IMG/VR virus record: IMGVR_UViG_3300005289_000005 | Location: 1-48,841 of that record | DNA: 48,841 nucleotides | Strand: one strand, 5' to 3' | Origin: a virus | Shown here: positions 16,514 through 26,501 of the stretch, in pieces | Position numbering within the stretch: position 1 is the stretch's first letter | How the letters are laid out: every line of letters begins with the position of its first letter | Program-made: the position numbers and the translations under genes | The notes under the pieces: model-generated | What the model saw: the letters and a program-made list of their open reading frames with translations, nothing else | Told to the model about the DNA's origin: nothing | The model's database searches: none

Positions 16514-19500
16514 TTATCTGCCGCTCCTGCCGATGAGGTATTCGAGTGGGGATACCTCATCACCTTCGGCCTGCCTCCAGCCGGCATCAATGATGCGATT
16601 GGCCTGAGTAGCAGGCAGGCCGGTAATCAAACCGGTTGCGTTGATGATCGACTTGACGAACGCGCGGTCTACTTCGCCCTGCTTGACTTGGGCAAACGGC
16701 GCGGCAAAATCCTTGGTGATCGCGCCATATGCGCCGCCGCCTTCGAAGCCGCTCATGACGGAAGCAATATCTCGCAGACCGGGGATCGTTCCCATCACGC
16801 CAAAGGCCGTTTCCTTTGCCAGGAACGCCGTCCATCCCTCATCATCTTCATCGTCATCGTCTGGAAGGCGTCCCTTGATCGCGGCGTAAAGGACGGCCTC
16901 GAATGTGAACAGGAACGCCATATCGAGCGACCAGGATAGCGCCTCTTGCGCCGATCGCATCGACGCGCCTTCCGTCGCGATCGTCCGTTTGGCGCGTGCA
17001 GACCTCTCGTAAGCCACGTTGAATTTGGCGAACATATAAGAGCCGAGCGCAGTGAACAGCCGCACAACGTCGTTCTGCCGAGCAGTGCGCGACACGGACC
17101 CACGCTCGACCGCCGACCGATCAGGGAACAGGCCGGATGCTTGCGCGCGCTTCACGATGGCGTCGGCGTGAGCAATGGCCTTCGCCTCATCGTTGCCATT
17201 CCGGCGAAGACCCTGAATGTATCCCGCCTGCCAAGTTGGCACGTCGACAAGATGCCACTGGACTTTCGTCATCAACCAGAACGCGGCCGGGCCTATGACC
17301 TCTTTCTTGATCTCCCCCCATCGTGAGGCCGTCGGGCCCGTCGCCGGATCGTTATAGAAGTCATAAATGTCCTTGTTGAACGTCGTTTGACGTGTCGCCA
17401 TGTAGGGCGATTTTGCCGCGATTTCATCGGCTACGCCGGCCCGAAGCGACGCCATCACGCCGCGCGAGAAGTCCTTTTTCCCGACGACAACCATCGACTG
17501 CGCAAGGCCGGTGATCTGAACGGCCACAGTCGACAGATTGAACGCGAGCTTGGCTGCCGTAAAGTTGGATTTCAGCATCCGAGCGCCGCGCCCGACCAGA
17601 TCCGCCGACCGCAATTCACCTTCCGCCACATCTTTGAGCCAGATTTCCAGCGCGTCAAAATCGGCCTGCCGCCCGCTATCCGTAAACGCTGTCCGGATGC
17701 GACCGTCTTGCAGGATGCGCCATGAGTTCGCGACGGCCTCGCTAAGCTCCAGATCGTAGATGACCTGGTTGACGTGACGATGCAGAACGGACATGTCGAG
17801 TTCGACAGAGCGGCCGGACGACTTCGCGCGTTCCTTCGTATGGCCGTTGTGGGTTTGTGCCTTGCCGAACCGGCCAGCCGCGAGCGATTGCGCGATGTCT
17901 TGCGCCTGATCATCGCGAGCGAGAGCCGAGAGCCGCGCGTCATACTTGAGCGGGAAGTATCCGCCGCGAAGCGACTTCCCGGCAATCGTGACCGGCGAAG
18001 CTTCGACCCACTTCGGTTCAATGCCTGTCGTGCGGCGCTCACGGGCCGCCAGATCGCCACGGAAGCTTTCGAGGTAATCCCACACCGATTGAACAAAGTC
18101 AGCGTCACGGGCGTCAAGCGTGGCAAGCACGGCATCAATTTGAGCGTCCGTCAGATGACCGCGGACTTTAGTATCCGTCATGCGCTGGCGGTTGCCTTCA
18201 TTCCCCAGGTTGAGAGCGACCGCGATCCTCTCCCATTTCGAGAGCGCATAGCCGAGCGCAGGAAGATGTTCGCGAACGGCCATCGCCCGGCGATCCTCTT
18301 TCGAATAGACCGAATAGATGCTTTCCAGCGCCGCCGCCGCGTCCTGCTTGCGGACGATAAGCCGGTTCATCGCCGCGTCGATCGGAGCCTTGATGTTGGA
18401 ATAGGCCGCGCCTTCGTCCTTGAAACCGTCGATCTCGCGCAGGAGCGTGCCAGCGTTCAACACCAGGTCAAGGAACTGGCGACCGGCATTGCGCAGGGCC
18501 TCCACGCTCGACTTCACGCGAGACGGCGGGCGCTTCGGCATGTTGGCGTCGAATGCCTCTTCGATGTCGGCGACCGCTTCGTCAAGGTGGCGCTTGTTGA
18601 CCGCATCGACCAGATCATTCCAGCGACGCGCGGTATGCTCCAGGTTCTTGAGCGTGTCGACAACGCCGCGCATTTCCTCAACAGGCATCGTCTTGTATGG
18701 CTTGCGCGCCACGTCGGCGAGAACGCTTTCAGGTATGGCAAGCTCATTCTCGCGACCGGCCGCCGTCATAGCTTCGATGTATGCCTTGAGCGAGCCGCGC
18801 CGATCTTCCGCCTTGCCCGAGAGCTTGCGGAAATCGTAGCGGTCAAGGATTTCATCGATCGCGCCGAGATAGTCGATCCGCGCATTGTCGCGCCGGCCGG
18901 CACCTGCCAGCTTCTCGCGCACCGTCTTCTTGCCGAGCTTGGCGACATAGGTTTCCGCCTTGTCAACTTCATCGGCAACCGCGCGTGCTTCCATGTAGAG
19001 CGCATGATTGAGCAGTTGCCGGCGCTTCGCCTCGACCAGCTTGGCGACCGTCTCGTTATAGTTGCCGGCCGACTTCGTCGCCTTGTCGGTCTGTGCGATG
19101 GCCGCGTCGATCGTGCCGGCACCCTTGACGGCAGCGCGCGCCTTCGCCGTCATCCGGCGCTTGGCGTTGGCGAGCCAGATGCTATCCCGAGCGAGCATTG
19201 CACCCAGGCGGCCAGCCTCTTCCGCCGCTTTGCGTTCGGCCGTCAAGAACCGATTAGCCGCCACAGCGTCACGCACGCGCATGCGGGCGATCGTGGCGCG
19301 AGCTGTGGCGCGGGCTTCCTTCGCAGTCATGCCGGCGTCGGCCCCAGCAATCTCAGTGATGGCCTTGAGTTCGGCCGCGATCCATTCGCCGCGCCGCTCA
19401 GTGTGGACGGCGTCGAGCGCGATCGTTTCGATGTCGCCATCGTTCAAGGCGTCGCCGTGGCGTTCGCGCATGACGCGATCGGTTTCCGCGTCGATCGCTT

Positions 19501-22500
19501 CCGGCCGTTTCGGCGCGCGCTCCATTGCCCGCACCATTTCGTCGCCGGACCCGAAGCCGAACCAGCCCGCCGCTTCGTCGGGATCGATGCCGCCCTCGAC
19601 CGCATAGACGGTCTGCTTTCCGCGCGGCAGCGTTTTCAGGACGCCTTCGCCATAGCGCGCGACGAGAAGATCCTTTGACAGGCGAATGTCGGGCATGTCG
19701 ATAGGCTGGCCTTCGCCGATCCAGCGGCGATTACCCATCCATTCGATCGCGCGGAAATGCCGATGCGCGTTGACTTCGCGAGCGACTTCCTCGCGCACCT
19801 TGGCGCGCTCTTCCTTGAACCATTTCTCCCGCTCGCGCTTGAGCGGAGCCATGATCTCGCCAAGGAGCTTCGCCTTCGCGTCATCTTCGGCGCGAGCGCG
19901 CAGCTTCATGAAGGCGTCATAGTCGTCGGGCGACAGGCCCATCGCTTCCGCCGTGGCGAAGGTCGGACCAACCGGCCCGGCGCGATCGACGGCCGCCGCG
20001 ATCTCTTCGTCGGTCGCGAGCATGCGATCGAAGACGCCGCGCAATTCATCAGTCGGCTGGACGTTCAGCCCGGCGAGCTTGCGATAGATCGAGATCAGCC
20101 AGGCGCGAAACTTCTCGAATGCGGAGCGCAGTTCGACGTTCGGCGACTTGCCTTCCATCAAATAGGCTTCGAACGCGCGCGCCCACTGTTCTTGCATACC
20201 GACATCAACAGCCGCGTCTTTCAACACGTCGCCCGTCGTGCCGTTGTCGATCGCCGCAATCACGTCGTCGGCAGTCAGCGCAACGTCGGTCATCACGCGC
20301 GCGCCATCCTTGGCAACGTCCGAGGCGTTTAAACGCCACCACGCCTTGACAGCGCCGAAGTCGGCCGCCGCGTTCGCCTCGCCATTGTCGGCGAGGTCGC
20401 GCAAGACGGTCAGGAAGTAATGCCCGCTTTCGTGGAGCATGGTCGACAGGTCTGCCGACTGGAATAGCCGGATGATCGTGTCACCCTTGCCGACGCCGGC
20501 CGCAGGGAACTGGATTGAGCCGCGAGGGCCAGGGCCGGCAGACTGGAAAAGAAATTCGCCCTGCCCATACTGCCGGCCGGCGTCAGCCGCCTCGACAGCC
20601 GCGCGGATCGTCGCGTCATCGTCATCGAGCGTCACACCGAGCGTCGACAGATATTGCTCGATACCGTCAAGCGTTGCCTCTGTATCGACCACGGCGGCGT
20701 CAGGGGCGGCATTCGCCGACGACTGCACATCGCCGCGCAGTTCAGCGTCGATCGCCGCCCACAGGGCCGCCACCACGTCAGGCGAGGCCGCCCCGTCCTC
20801 TTGCGCCCGCTTCCATGCGATTACGGCCGGGTCGTTCGCCATGTATCCGGCGTCGATCGCCGCAAGCGCTACGTCATCGACGCCGAATTTCTTGCCATCA
20901 TTCGGGCCGCCGAAGAAATCCCTCACGCCGTCGAGCGTGCCGCGCGCGAGCTTGAGTGTCTTCTTGCCCTTGCCGCGCTTCACAGTCCGCGCGTCGCGGG
21001 ATTTCAGTTCGCCGCCGACATCATTGATGCCGCCATAGTCGGAAATGAACTCGAGAAGCGACGGGCCGCGCTTGCCTGCGCCGATAGCTTTCTGCGCACG
21101 GGCTTCCGCGAGCGTCCGATTAAGCGCGTCGACATCGCGATACTGAATTCCTTCCGGCCGCTCACCCTCGACTTGCGGCAGCGGATAGCGCGCCATGAAC
21201 TCGTCAACACCCATGACAGAGCGTTCCGCCATGACGCGGTAGAAGGCGGGGTAAAGCGTCGCCTCAGTCGTCGCAACATCTGTCGATCGCCCGGCAGAAC
21301 GCAACCGGGAAACCATCGTGTCGTAAATCTCTTGCTCGAATGTCCGAAGCTCTTCCTCTTGCAGCCGTAGGCGCTCGGAAAGCTCGAAAGCTTCATCCAT
21401 CGCGTCGGCGGCCTTGGCGTTGAATTCGGCCGCTTCCGTAGCGGTGAATTCGTCGGGATCGAACCGCATGTTTTCCATAAGGAACGCATCGTGTTCCGAG
21501 CCGGCGATCTTCGCCGCATAGGTGGCGGTCGGGATCTTCAGGTCGCCACCACCGGCTAGTGCGATTTCCAGATCGTCGCGCGACATGCCGTCGAATTCGT
21601 CAACCAGGGCGAACGGATCGACGCCCACCCCCTGAAAATAGGTCGCGAACTGTTCGGCCGGAACGAACACGTTTTCGACCGGGCCGCCCTCCGCAGCGCG
21701 CGCCACGAATTCGCGGAACTTGTCGGGCATGCGGTTGCGCAGCGGATCAGCCGCAGCCCGCGTCGACAGTTCACCGAGCTTTACCTTGTTGCCTTCCGCG
21801 ATGGCGGCCGACTGGCGTTGACCGATGAACTTGCGGCCGGCAATGCCCATGTCGATCGGAGCCGTGGCGAGTTCGCCGAAGCCTTCCGCCAGGACTTCGT
21901 TCCAGTCCATTTCCTGCCCGGCCGCCACGCGCGCCGTATACTCGCCAGACGAGCCGAGGATCATTTGCGACGCGCCTTGCGCCAGCGCCTCGACCATCGG
22001 ATTGCCAGCCAGTGACCGGCCGGCGACGCCCATCGACACCGCATCGAATGCGCCGATGATCAGGCCGCGAATGATGCCGCGCTCAGCCGCCTCGCGCATG
22101 ATTTCCGGGTCAGCAAGCATCCTGTGAACATCGTCAGGCTTGGAAAGGTCGAAGCCCTTTTCCTCGAAGAATTCAGCCGGAGAGCGATAGCGTTCCGTCG
22201 CATAGGAGCCGGCCGCGCCAACTGCTGCGCCGACCGCAGGGTTGCGCGTAACGATGGTTGCGCCGAGAGCCGCGCCAAGCTGCGGGGCGACTTCGCCGGC
22301 TGTCTCCAGCGCCCATGATATACCGCCGATCGGGTTGCCTACGAACGCTGCGCCGAAGTTGCTGACAGCTTGTCCGAGCGTAGCGCCCTCGACCATAGCC
22401 TCCGCCTCGAACGCCGACGCGATGCTTGATTTCGGCGTTGCCTTCATCGCATCGACATTGGCTTTCACTCGCCCGGCGAACTCGGCAGCCGCCGCCGCAT

Positions 22501-23113
22501 CATCGGTGCCGATTAGATCGGCATATCTCGCGTCGAGCCAGCGAGCGAACGCGCCGGCATACTCGACCGGGCCAGCGCCAGTATCGATCTTGTTGCCCTG
22601 CATGTCGCGCATGACGAGCTTTTGATCGTCCAGCAATTCGCCGAACGTCAGCTTGCGATCGGCCGCGCGTTCGGCCGTCTGTTCAAGCATGAATTGGTTG
22701 CCCATTTGGGCAAGGCCCTGTCCGGCGCGCGCAGCGGTGTTTGACGCGCCACGGCCGAAGCCTTCGAACCAGGATAGCCCTTCGATGTTATCACGGGCGA
22801 GCGCGGCGTTGTCCGTATTGACGAGCCACTCCGCCAGGCGCGGCGATGACGAAAGCGTCGTCTGATTGCGGGCTGCCTCAACCCTCCGCTGAAAGACGTT
22901 CCGGTATTCCTTGACCACAGGCAGCGGCGGGACCGGATTTCCAGTCGCTTTGCCGAAATCGTTCGCGAGATTGAGATCTCCGGCCACCTCGTCCGGCGAC
23001 GCGTCGACCGCACCAAGGACGACTTGGGCGGCCCCTACGCCGGTCTGTTGCCGCCTGGCTTTCCATTCGTTATATTCGGAGATTGTGTCCAAGGTGGAGA
23101 AGTCCTTATGCAA
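16514..23113 (-). CDS. Giant internal virion (polyvalent) protein with HExxH
   Basis: The protein has 2,199 residues. Gly/Ala-rich hydrophobic stretches at about 270-410 (VAPQLGAALGATIVTRNPAV) suit membrane insertion. A zincin-like motif HESGH lies near 893, followed by EQWARAFEAYL. Long helical coiled regions follow and the C-terminus has an acidic LPDDDDEDDEGW loop. It resembles the polyvalent ejection proteins of podovirus and N4-like virions, carried with the DNA into the host. The start is uncertain: TTG 23113 is the longest, and TTG 23092 has AAGGA ten bases upstream. Confidence 0.8.
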   Translation of the reverse strand: MHKDFSTLDTISEYNEWKARRQQTGVGAAQVVLGAVDASPDEVAGDLNLANDFGKATGNPVPPLPVVKEYRNVFQRRVEAARNQTTLSSSPRLAEWLVNTDNAALARDNIEGLSWFEGFGRGASNTAARAGQGLAQMGNQFMLEQTAERAADRKLTFGELLDDQKLVMRDMQGNKIDTGAGPVEYAGAFARWLDARYADLIGTDDAAAAAEFAGRVKANVDAMKATPKSSIASAFEAEAMVEGATLGQAVSNFGAAFVGNPIGGISWALETAGEVAPQLGAALGATIVTRNPAVGAAVGAAGSYATERYRSPAEFFEEKGFDLSKPDDVHRMLADPEIMREAAERGIIRGLIIGAFDAVSMGVAGRSLAGNPMVEALAQGASQMILGSSGEYTARVAAGQEMDWNEVLAEGFGELATAPIDMGIAGRKFIGQRQSAAIAEGNKVKLGELSTRAAADPLRNRMPDKFREFVARAAEGGPVENVFVPAEQFATYFQGVGVDPFALVDEFDGMSRDDLEIALAGGGDLKIPTATYAAKIAGSEHDAFLMENMRFDPDEFTATEAAEFNAKAADAMDEAFELSERLRLQEEELRTFEQEIYDTMVSRLRSAGRSTDVATTEATLYPAFYRVMAERSVMGVDEFMARYPLPQVEGERPEGIQYRDVDALNRTLAEARAQKAIGAGKRGPSLLEFISDYGGINDVGGELKSRDARTVKRGKGKKTLKLARGTLDGVRDFFGGPNDGKKFGVDDVALAAIDAGYMANDPAVIAWKRAQEDGAASPDVVAALWAAIDAELRGDVQSSANAAPDAAVVDTEATLDGIEQYLSTLGVTLDDDDATIRAAVEAADAGRQYGQGEFLFQSAGPGPRGSIQFPAAGVGKGDTIIRLFQSADLSTMLHESGHYFLTVLRDLADNGEANAAADFGAVKAWWRLNASDVAKDGARVMTDVALTADDVIAAIDNGTTGDVLKDAAVDVGMQEQWARAFEAYLMEGKSPNVELRSAFEKFRAWLISIYRKLAGLNVQPTDELRGVFDRMLATDEEIAAAVDRAGPVGPTFATAEAMGLSPDDYDAFMKLRARAEDDAKAKLLGEIMAPLKREREKWFKEERAKVREEVAREVNAHRHFRAIEWMGNRRWIGEGQPIDMPDIRLSKDLLVARYGEGVLKTLPRGKQTVYAVEGGIDPDEAAGWFGFGSGDEMVRAMERAPKRPEAIDAETDRVMRERHGDALNDGDIETIALDAVHTERRGEWIAAELKAITEIAGADAGMTAKEARATARATIARMRVRDAVAANRFLTAERKAAEEAGRLGAMLARDSIWLANAKRRMTAKARAAVKGAGTIDAAIAQTDKATKSAGNYNETVAKLVEAKRRQLLNHALYMEARAVADEVDKAETYVAKLGKKTVREKLAGAGRRDNARIDYLGAIDEILDRYDFRKLSGKAEDRRGSLKAYIEAMTAAGRENELAIPESVLADVARKPYKTMPVEEMRGVVDTLKNLEHTARRWNDLVDAVNKRHLDEAVADIEEAFDANMPKRPPSRVKSSVEALRNAGRQFLDLVLNAGTLLREIDGFKDEGAAYSNIKAPIDAAMNRLIVRKQDAAAALESIYSVYSKEDRRAMAVREHLPALGYALSKWERIAVALNLGNEGNRQRMTDTKVRGHLTDAQIDAVLATLDARDADFVQSVWDYLESFRGDLAARERRTTGIEPKWVEASPVTIAGKSLRGGYFPLKYDARLSALARDDQAQDIAQSLAAGRFGKAQTHNGHTKERAKSSGRSVELDMSVLHRHVNQVIYDLELSEAVANSWRILQDGRIRTAFTDSGRQADFDALEIWLKDVAEGELRSADLVGRGARMLKSNFTAAKLAFNLSTVAVQITGLAQSMVVVGKKDFSRGVMASLRAGVADEIAAKSPYMATRQTTFNKDIYDFYNDPATGPTASRWGEIKKEVIGPAAFWLMTKVQWHLVDVPTWQAGYIQGLRRNGNDEAKAIAHADAIVKRAQASGLFPDRSAVERGSVSRTARQNDVVRLFTALGSYMFAKFNVAYERSARAKRTIATEGASMRSAQEALSWSLDMAFLFTFEAVLYAAIKGRLPDDDDEDDEGWTAFLAKETAFGVMGTIPGLRDIASVMSGFEGGGAYGAITKDFAAPFAQVKQGEVDRAFVKSIINATGLITGLPATQANRIIDAGWRQAEGDEVSPLEYLIGRSGR
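23048..23076 (+). promoter_or_regulatory. Promoter-like sequence antisense to the late operon
   Basis: TTGCCG (23048-23053), a 17-bp spacer and TATATT (23071-23076) lie on the plus strand inside the start of the giant virion gene. They are followed by GGAG (23096-23099) and the ATG of a 43-codon frame at 23108. No operator-family site is near. Confidence 0.5.
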
Positions 23114-23239
23114 GCCAAGCGGAAAAGCGGGCTGGCGTTAGCCGGCCGTCAATTGCTCTACATGTCTTCCCCGATTGCCCTTCTTGCGGTGGCGGCCGTT
23201 GTTATTGTTGCCCTTCGCGCCGTCGGGATCATCGATTAA
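23108..23239 (+). CDS. Small antisense single-pass membrane peptide
   Basis: The frame of 43 codons runs opposite to the late operon and fills almost exactly the 115-bp gap between two virion genes. The peptide has a basic N-terminus (MQAKRKSGLALAGRQ) and one hydrophobic helix (SPIALLAVAAVVIVALRAVG). GGAG sits eight bases before the ATG and a TTGCCG/TATATT promoter-like pair lies upstream. It could be a lysogeny-expressed accessory gene such as a superinfection-exclusion peptide or a small toxin. Function is unknown; coding status rests on signals, not homology. Confidence 0.5.
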   Translation: MQAKRKSGLALAGRQLLYMSSPIALLAVAAVVIVALRAVGIID

Positions 23240-25511
23240 GAATGTAGTCCTCGTATCGCTGGACAACCTCATCTTCCGAAGGCTTGCGGCCGAGTTCCCT
23301 TTCCAGGTCCATCGATATGCCTCGCCGAAGGTCGATCGGGATGTCAGAGTAACCGACTGCCACGTCAACGGTTGTCCCGTCGTCTCGTGACGCCGCCTCG
23401 AACAGGAAGCCTTTCGTTTCCGCCGTCGCTGACCACGGCGTTTTCGTCGGGTTCCATGCGGATTTTTCCGACTTCAATACGATCGGCAGAAGCATCTTGT
23501 TAACCATCGACTGGATATCCAGTTGCGAAGGATTTTTCCCCGCATTCGCCTGTTTGAACGCCTCCATTTCGGCCGCGAGAGAATTTTGGAACGCAGCAAT
23601 GCGCTTAGCCGCAGCCTCGCGCGCCGCCCCGTCCTTGCCCGTTGTCGTGAGCCCGATAGCTTCCAGCTGATCCGACGCCTGCGAAAACGCCGTCGTAAGT
23701 GACAGCCCGTCCTCGCGCGCCTTGCGGATATCCGTGAGCGCGCCCGTCTGGAGCCCGGTCAATTCCTTGATCGCGTCTTTCGACAGACGATCGCGATAGT
23801 CGTTCAGATCGATGTCGGCGAACTGCCCCGGCTCTAACGCCGCGTAACGGCGCATGTCGTAGAGCAACGTTTCATCGCTGTCGACCGCGCGACCCTTCGA
23901 CGCCGTTTCCATATAGGACCAGGCCGACGATACGGCCGCCATGCCGGCCGCTTGCCGGACCTCCATCGGCACTTGATCCGGCGTCGCGCCTTGGTCGATG
24001 TATTCCCAAAGTTCGGCCTTCGCGGCTTTCTCCTGCGCTTCCGACGCCTTGTTCTGCGCTTCGAGAGCGGTGTAGAGGCGCTTGCGCGTCAGGTCGCGCA
24101 CGTCGGGATCTGCGATGCTGGAGAGCTTGGCTTCGATGTCATCGAACGACGGCATGGCAGAGCGTGGAGCAACATTGTTGCTTCGCGGCGCGATCGTGCT
24201 GGACGCATCCGCGCCGCCTCGCGTCCCGATCGGCTCAATGTGCCAGGGCTCCCACCCCATCGGGAAATACATGCCGTATTTCTTGGCGTTGGAATGCACC
24301 CAATCCAAGACCTCTTTCGGCGCGTGCTTGAGAGATCGCCCGTTGTAAGACAGATCGACCGCCTTCGCCGTGCCGTCCGATCGAACCTCATGGTTCGAGT
24401 GACCCGGCCGCGCCACCATCCGGCCCGACTTGTTCGACTTGTTGAATAGTTGGGTTTGATGCTCGAATGAGCGATGGCCGCTCATGATGCCAAGGCCCTC
24501 GCGGATGCTAGGCGGCGCATCCTGCATCATGGCCGCGAGGTTCGTGCCAAAGGCTTCGTCCAGGTTGTCGACGGAGTATGCCCCGCGCGGGGCCTTCGAG
24601 GTTAGGAAGGCGCGCACGCGAGACGGGCCGGATGATTTCAGAGTTCGGCCAGCCTGCGAAACCCCGGCAGGGGCGATTGGTTCTCCGCCGACTTCCGCGC
24701 GGCCGCCAGAGAGGATGGCGTCAGCCTCCCGCTTCGATTGCTCGACCTTGATTTCTGTATCGAGCGCGCCCTTGAGCGCGTATTGATCCGCGCCCGAAAT
24801 CCGTTCGGAGTTCGCCTTGATGTAGCTATCAGCAGCGAGAGGATCATCCTGAGCCAGGCGAAGCGCAATGTTGCGGTGGACGCCCGACACATAGGTTACT
24901 TCACGCTGTCTGAGCGTGTCCGCGTCCCATCCTTCGAGCGCGCCTTTCTGGCGAAGCTCCAGAACGCCGGCCGCGATGTTCTTGTTTACGAGCTTGGTAT
25001 CGCGGTAGCTCACAAGAGCATCATCGGCGAAGGTCGACGCGCGCGCGTCCGACGCCTCTTTGAACCAGGTCTTGCGCTGGTTTGCCGTATGAACGATCGA
25101 CTGTTCATAGGCCGACTGCTGCCGCGCCTGCGAAGCGCGGTCATACATCCGCGCCGCGCCACCTGAGAGCTTAGACCCGAATTCCTTCCGCTTCGCCTCG
25201 AATTGCTGTTCGTATGCCGCCCGGCCTTCGACCGCGGATTTCCCCTCCAGCGTCAGAAAACCATTCTCGCCATACTTGGCTTCACGATCCCACCCGGCCA
25301 GGGCGTTATCGGCCTCCTTCGCCTTCGCTGCGTCCTCCAATTCCTTGACCTGTGCAAAGCTCTCGCCAAGCTGCGATACACCGCGCGCCGCATCCTGCAT
25401 GCCGCGACCAATGCCAGCGCCGAACGCTTCCGGCGAAGCGCGGACATCGACACCAGACTGCAGTATCGGCCGAAGCGAGACATTGCGGTCATAAGCTGGA
25501 ACTTTCACCAT
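23229..25511 (-). CDS. Internal virion protein with M15 peptidase domain
   Basis: The protein has 760 residues. Residues 1-270 and 440-760 are helical and charged, like podovirus inner-core proteins. Residues about 310-430 form a VanY-like M15 peptidase: SGHRSFEHQ, then HSNHEV...AKAVD (zinc ligands His374, Asp386) and WEPWH (Glu421, His424). Carried in the virion, it would cut peptidoglycan cross-links during DNA entry. It follows the coiled-coil core protein and precedes the giant ejection protein. Confidence 0.87.
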   Translation of the reverse strand: MVKVPAYDRNVSLRPILQSGVDVRASPEAFGAGIGRGMQDAARGVSQLGESFAQVKELEDAAKAKEADNALAGWDREAKYGENGFLTLEGKSAVEGRAAYEQQFEAKRKEFGSKLSGGAARMYDRASQARQQSAYEQSIVHTANQRKTWFKEASDARASTFADDALVSYRDTKLVNKNIAAGVLELRQKGALEGWDADTLRQREVTYVSGVHRNIALRLAQDDPLAADSYIKANSERISGADQYALKGALDTEIKVEQSKREADAILSGGRAEVGGEPIAPAGVSQAGRTLKSSGPSRVRAFLTSKAPRGAYSVDNLDEAFGTNLAAMMQDAPPSIREGLGIMSGHRSFEHQTQLFNKSNKSGRMVARPGHSNHEVRSDGTAKAVDLSYNGRSLKHAPKEVLDWVHSNAKKYGMYFPMGWEPWHIEPIGTRGGADASSTIAPRSNNVAPRSAMPSFDDIEAKLSSIADPDVRDLTRKRLYTALEAQNKASEAQEKAAKAELWEYIDQGATPDQVPMEVRQAAGMAAVSSAWSYMETASKGRAVDSDETLLYDMRRYAALEPGQFADIDLNDYRDRLSKDAIKELTGLQTGALTDIRKAREDGLSLTTAFSQASDQLEAIGLTTTGKDGAAREAAAKRIAAFQNSLAAEMEAFKQANAGKNPSQLDIQSMVNKMLLPIVLKSEKSAWNPTKTPWSATAETKGFLFEAASRDDGTTVDVAVGYSDIPIDLRRGISMDLERELGRKPSEDEVVQRYEDYILNR

Positions 25512-25521
25512 GTCGGCCGCC

Positions 25522-26040
25522 TCACTCTATTCTTCCGATCCGCGTTGACTTGTATTGGCCGTAGGCCTTGCCAGCGCCGCCAAGGATCGTGCCGGCCGCC
25601 GATAGATAGCTTCCGGTCTTGGCGGCCCGTCCTTCCATGCGATTGAGTTCCGCGCCTGCCCTCTGGTTCGCAGCGTCCACTCGCCTGTCATATGCCTCGC
25701 GATAGGTATTCGTGCGGATAGTCAGGGCATCAAGCTCGCCGAGCATGGCCGTGTCCATGAGGGTATCGAGCGGCGACCCGAAGGTCAGATCGACACCGTT
25801 GGCCGCGCTTGCCGCGCGCTGCTCCCCAAGGATCTGCTGGACTTCCGTGCGCTTCTTCTGCTCTTCCGCAGCGCCGCGTTCTATTGCGTCACGCGCGCGA
25901 CGTTCCGATAGGCGAGCGTTCATGTCGCCAACTTTGGCGTTGTATTCGGACGCCGCCGCCGTCGCCTGTCCCTGCTGTATCGTCCCGGCCGCGCCGAGCA
26001 GCGTCGCGCCGAGGGTTAGGGCAAGAGTAATGTCGCACAT
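25522..26040 (-). CDS. Internal virion core protein, coiled coil
   Basis: The protein has 172 residues. A short hydrophobic N-terminus (ALTLGATLLGAAGTI) precedes a long Ala/Glu/Arg helix and a Gly-rich C-terminus. Size, composition and order (GNAT-like protein, this, peptidase, giant protein) match the T7 gp13-gp14-gp15-gp16 series, so it is the likely gp14 counterpart. Its start abuts the stop of the preceding gene. Confidence 0.72.
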   Translation of the reverse strand: MCDITLALTLGATLLGAAGTIQQGQATAAASEYNAKVGDMNARLSERRARDAIERGAAEEQKKRTEVQQILGEQRAASAANGVDLTFGSPLDTLMDTAMLGELDALTIRTNTYREAYDRRVDAANQRAGAELNRMEGRAAKTGSYLSAAGTILGGAGKAYGQYKSTRIGRIE

Positions 26041-26501
26041 CAGCCCGACCTCAATTCGAACATGCGGAAGTCATGCCCGTTCAAATGCACCGGTTCCGAG
26101 ATCGTGAAGCCAAGCCAGCGAAGCCAGCGGATCGACACGACGTTCCGATCGTCAACGAAGTTCCTCAGGATGGGATACCGCGCAGATAGTTGCGCCAGAC
26201 ACCCGGCCGACTGGCGCAAGAAGGCGACGTAATGCCGGTCGATCGCATCAGTGCCGAGAAGCCACGGAATTCCGGTATCAGTCAGCACGCTCATGTTGCA
26301 GACACCGAACATGACTTCCGGCCGGCCGTTCACCAGGACGGCCCAGGAGAATGCCGACTTTCGCATCGAGTATCGCAGCGCTTCCAGCGGCGTTTTGCCG
26401 GATGACGCCAACACTTCATCGCGATCGGCCTGGCGCATCCGCTTGGCGATCGTCCGAATGTGCAGAGCACGAGCGGGAACGATTTCGATCTTAACGGCCA
26501 A
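26040..26501 (-). CDS. GNAT-like internal virion protein (T7 gp13-like)
   Basis: The protein has 153 residues and an acetyltransferase-like fold pattern: SFSWAVLV-type strands, PEVMFGVCNMS, then FVDDRNVVSIRWLRWLGFTI. It fits the DUF2833/gp13-like family found beside podovirus tail genes, where it aids virion assembly rather than acetylating a known substrate. It starts at TTG inside the end of the tail tube B gene; no ATG is available near. Confidence 0.75.
   Translation of the reverse strand: MAVKIEIVPARALHIRTIAKRMRQADRDEVLASSGKTPLEALRYSMRKSAFSWAVLVNGRPEVMFGVCNMSVLTDTGIPWLLGTDAIDRHYVAFLRQSAGCLAQLSARYPILRNFVDDRNVVSIRWLRWLGFTISEPVHLNGHDFRMFELRSG

Noticed and set aside
17774-19678. Long plus-strand frame of 634 codons opposite the giant virion gene
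   Set aside because: It is a shadow of a high-GC coding strand. The opposite frame has clear domains, operon fit and 2,199 codons. The same applies to 3977-5257 opposite the helicase.
20321-20335. CGAGGCGTTTAAACG shared with the hairpin at 10422-10436
   Set aside because: A single 15-base match is expected by chance in a genome this size, and the second copy is coding with no hairpin.
24168-24183. Palindrome AGCAACATTGTTGC within the M15 peptidase gene
   Set aside because: Half-site order is inverted relative to the operator family, it is inside a coding frame, and there is no promoter context.
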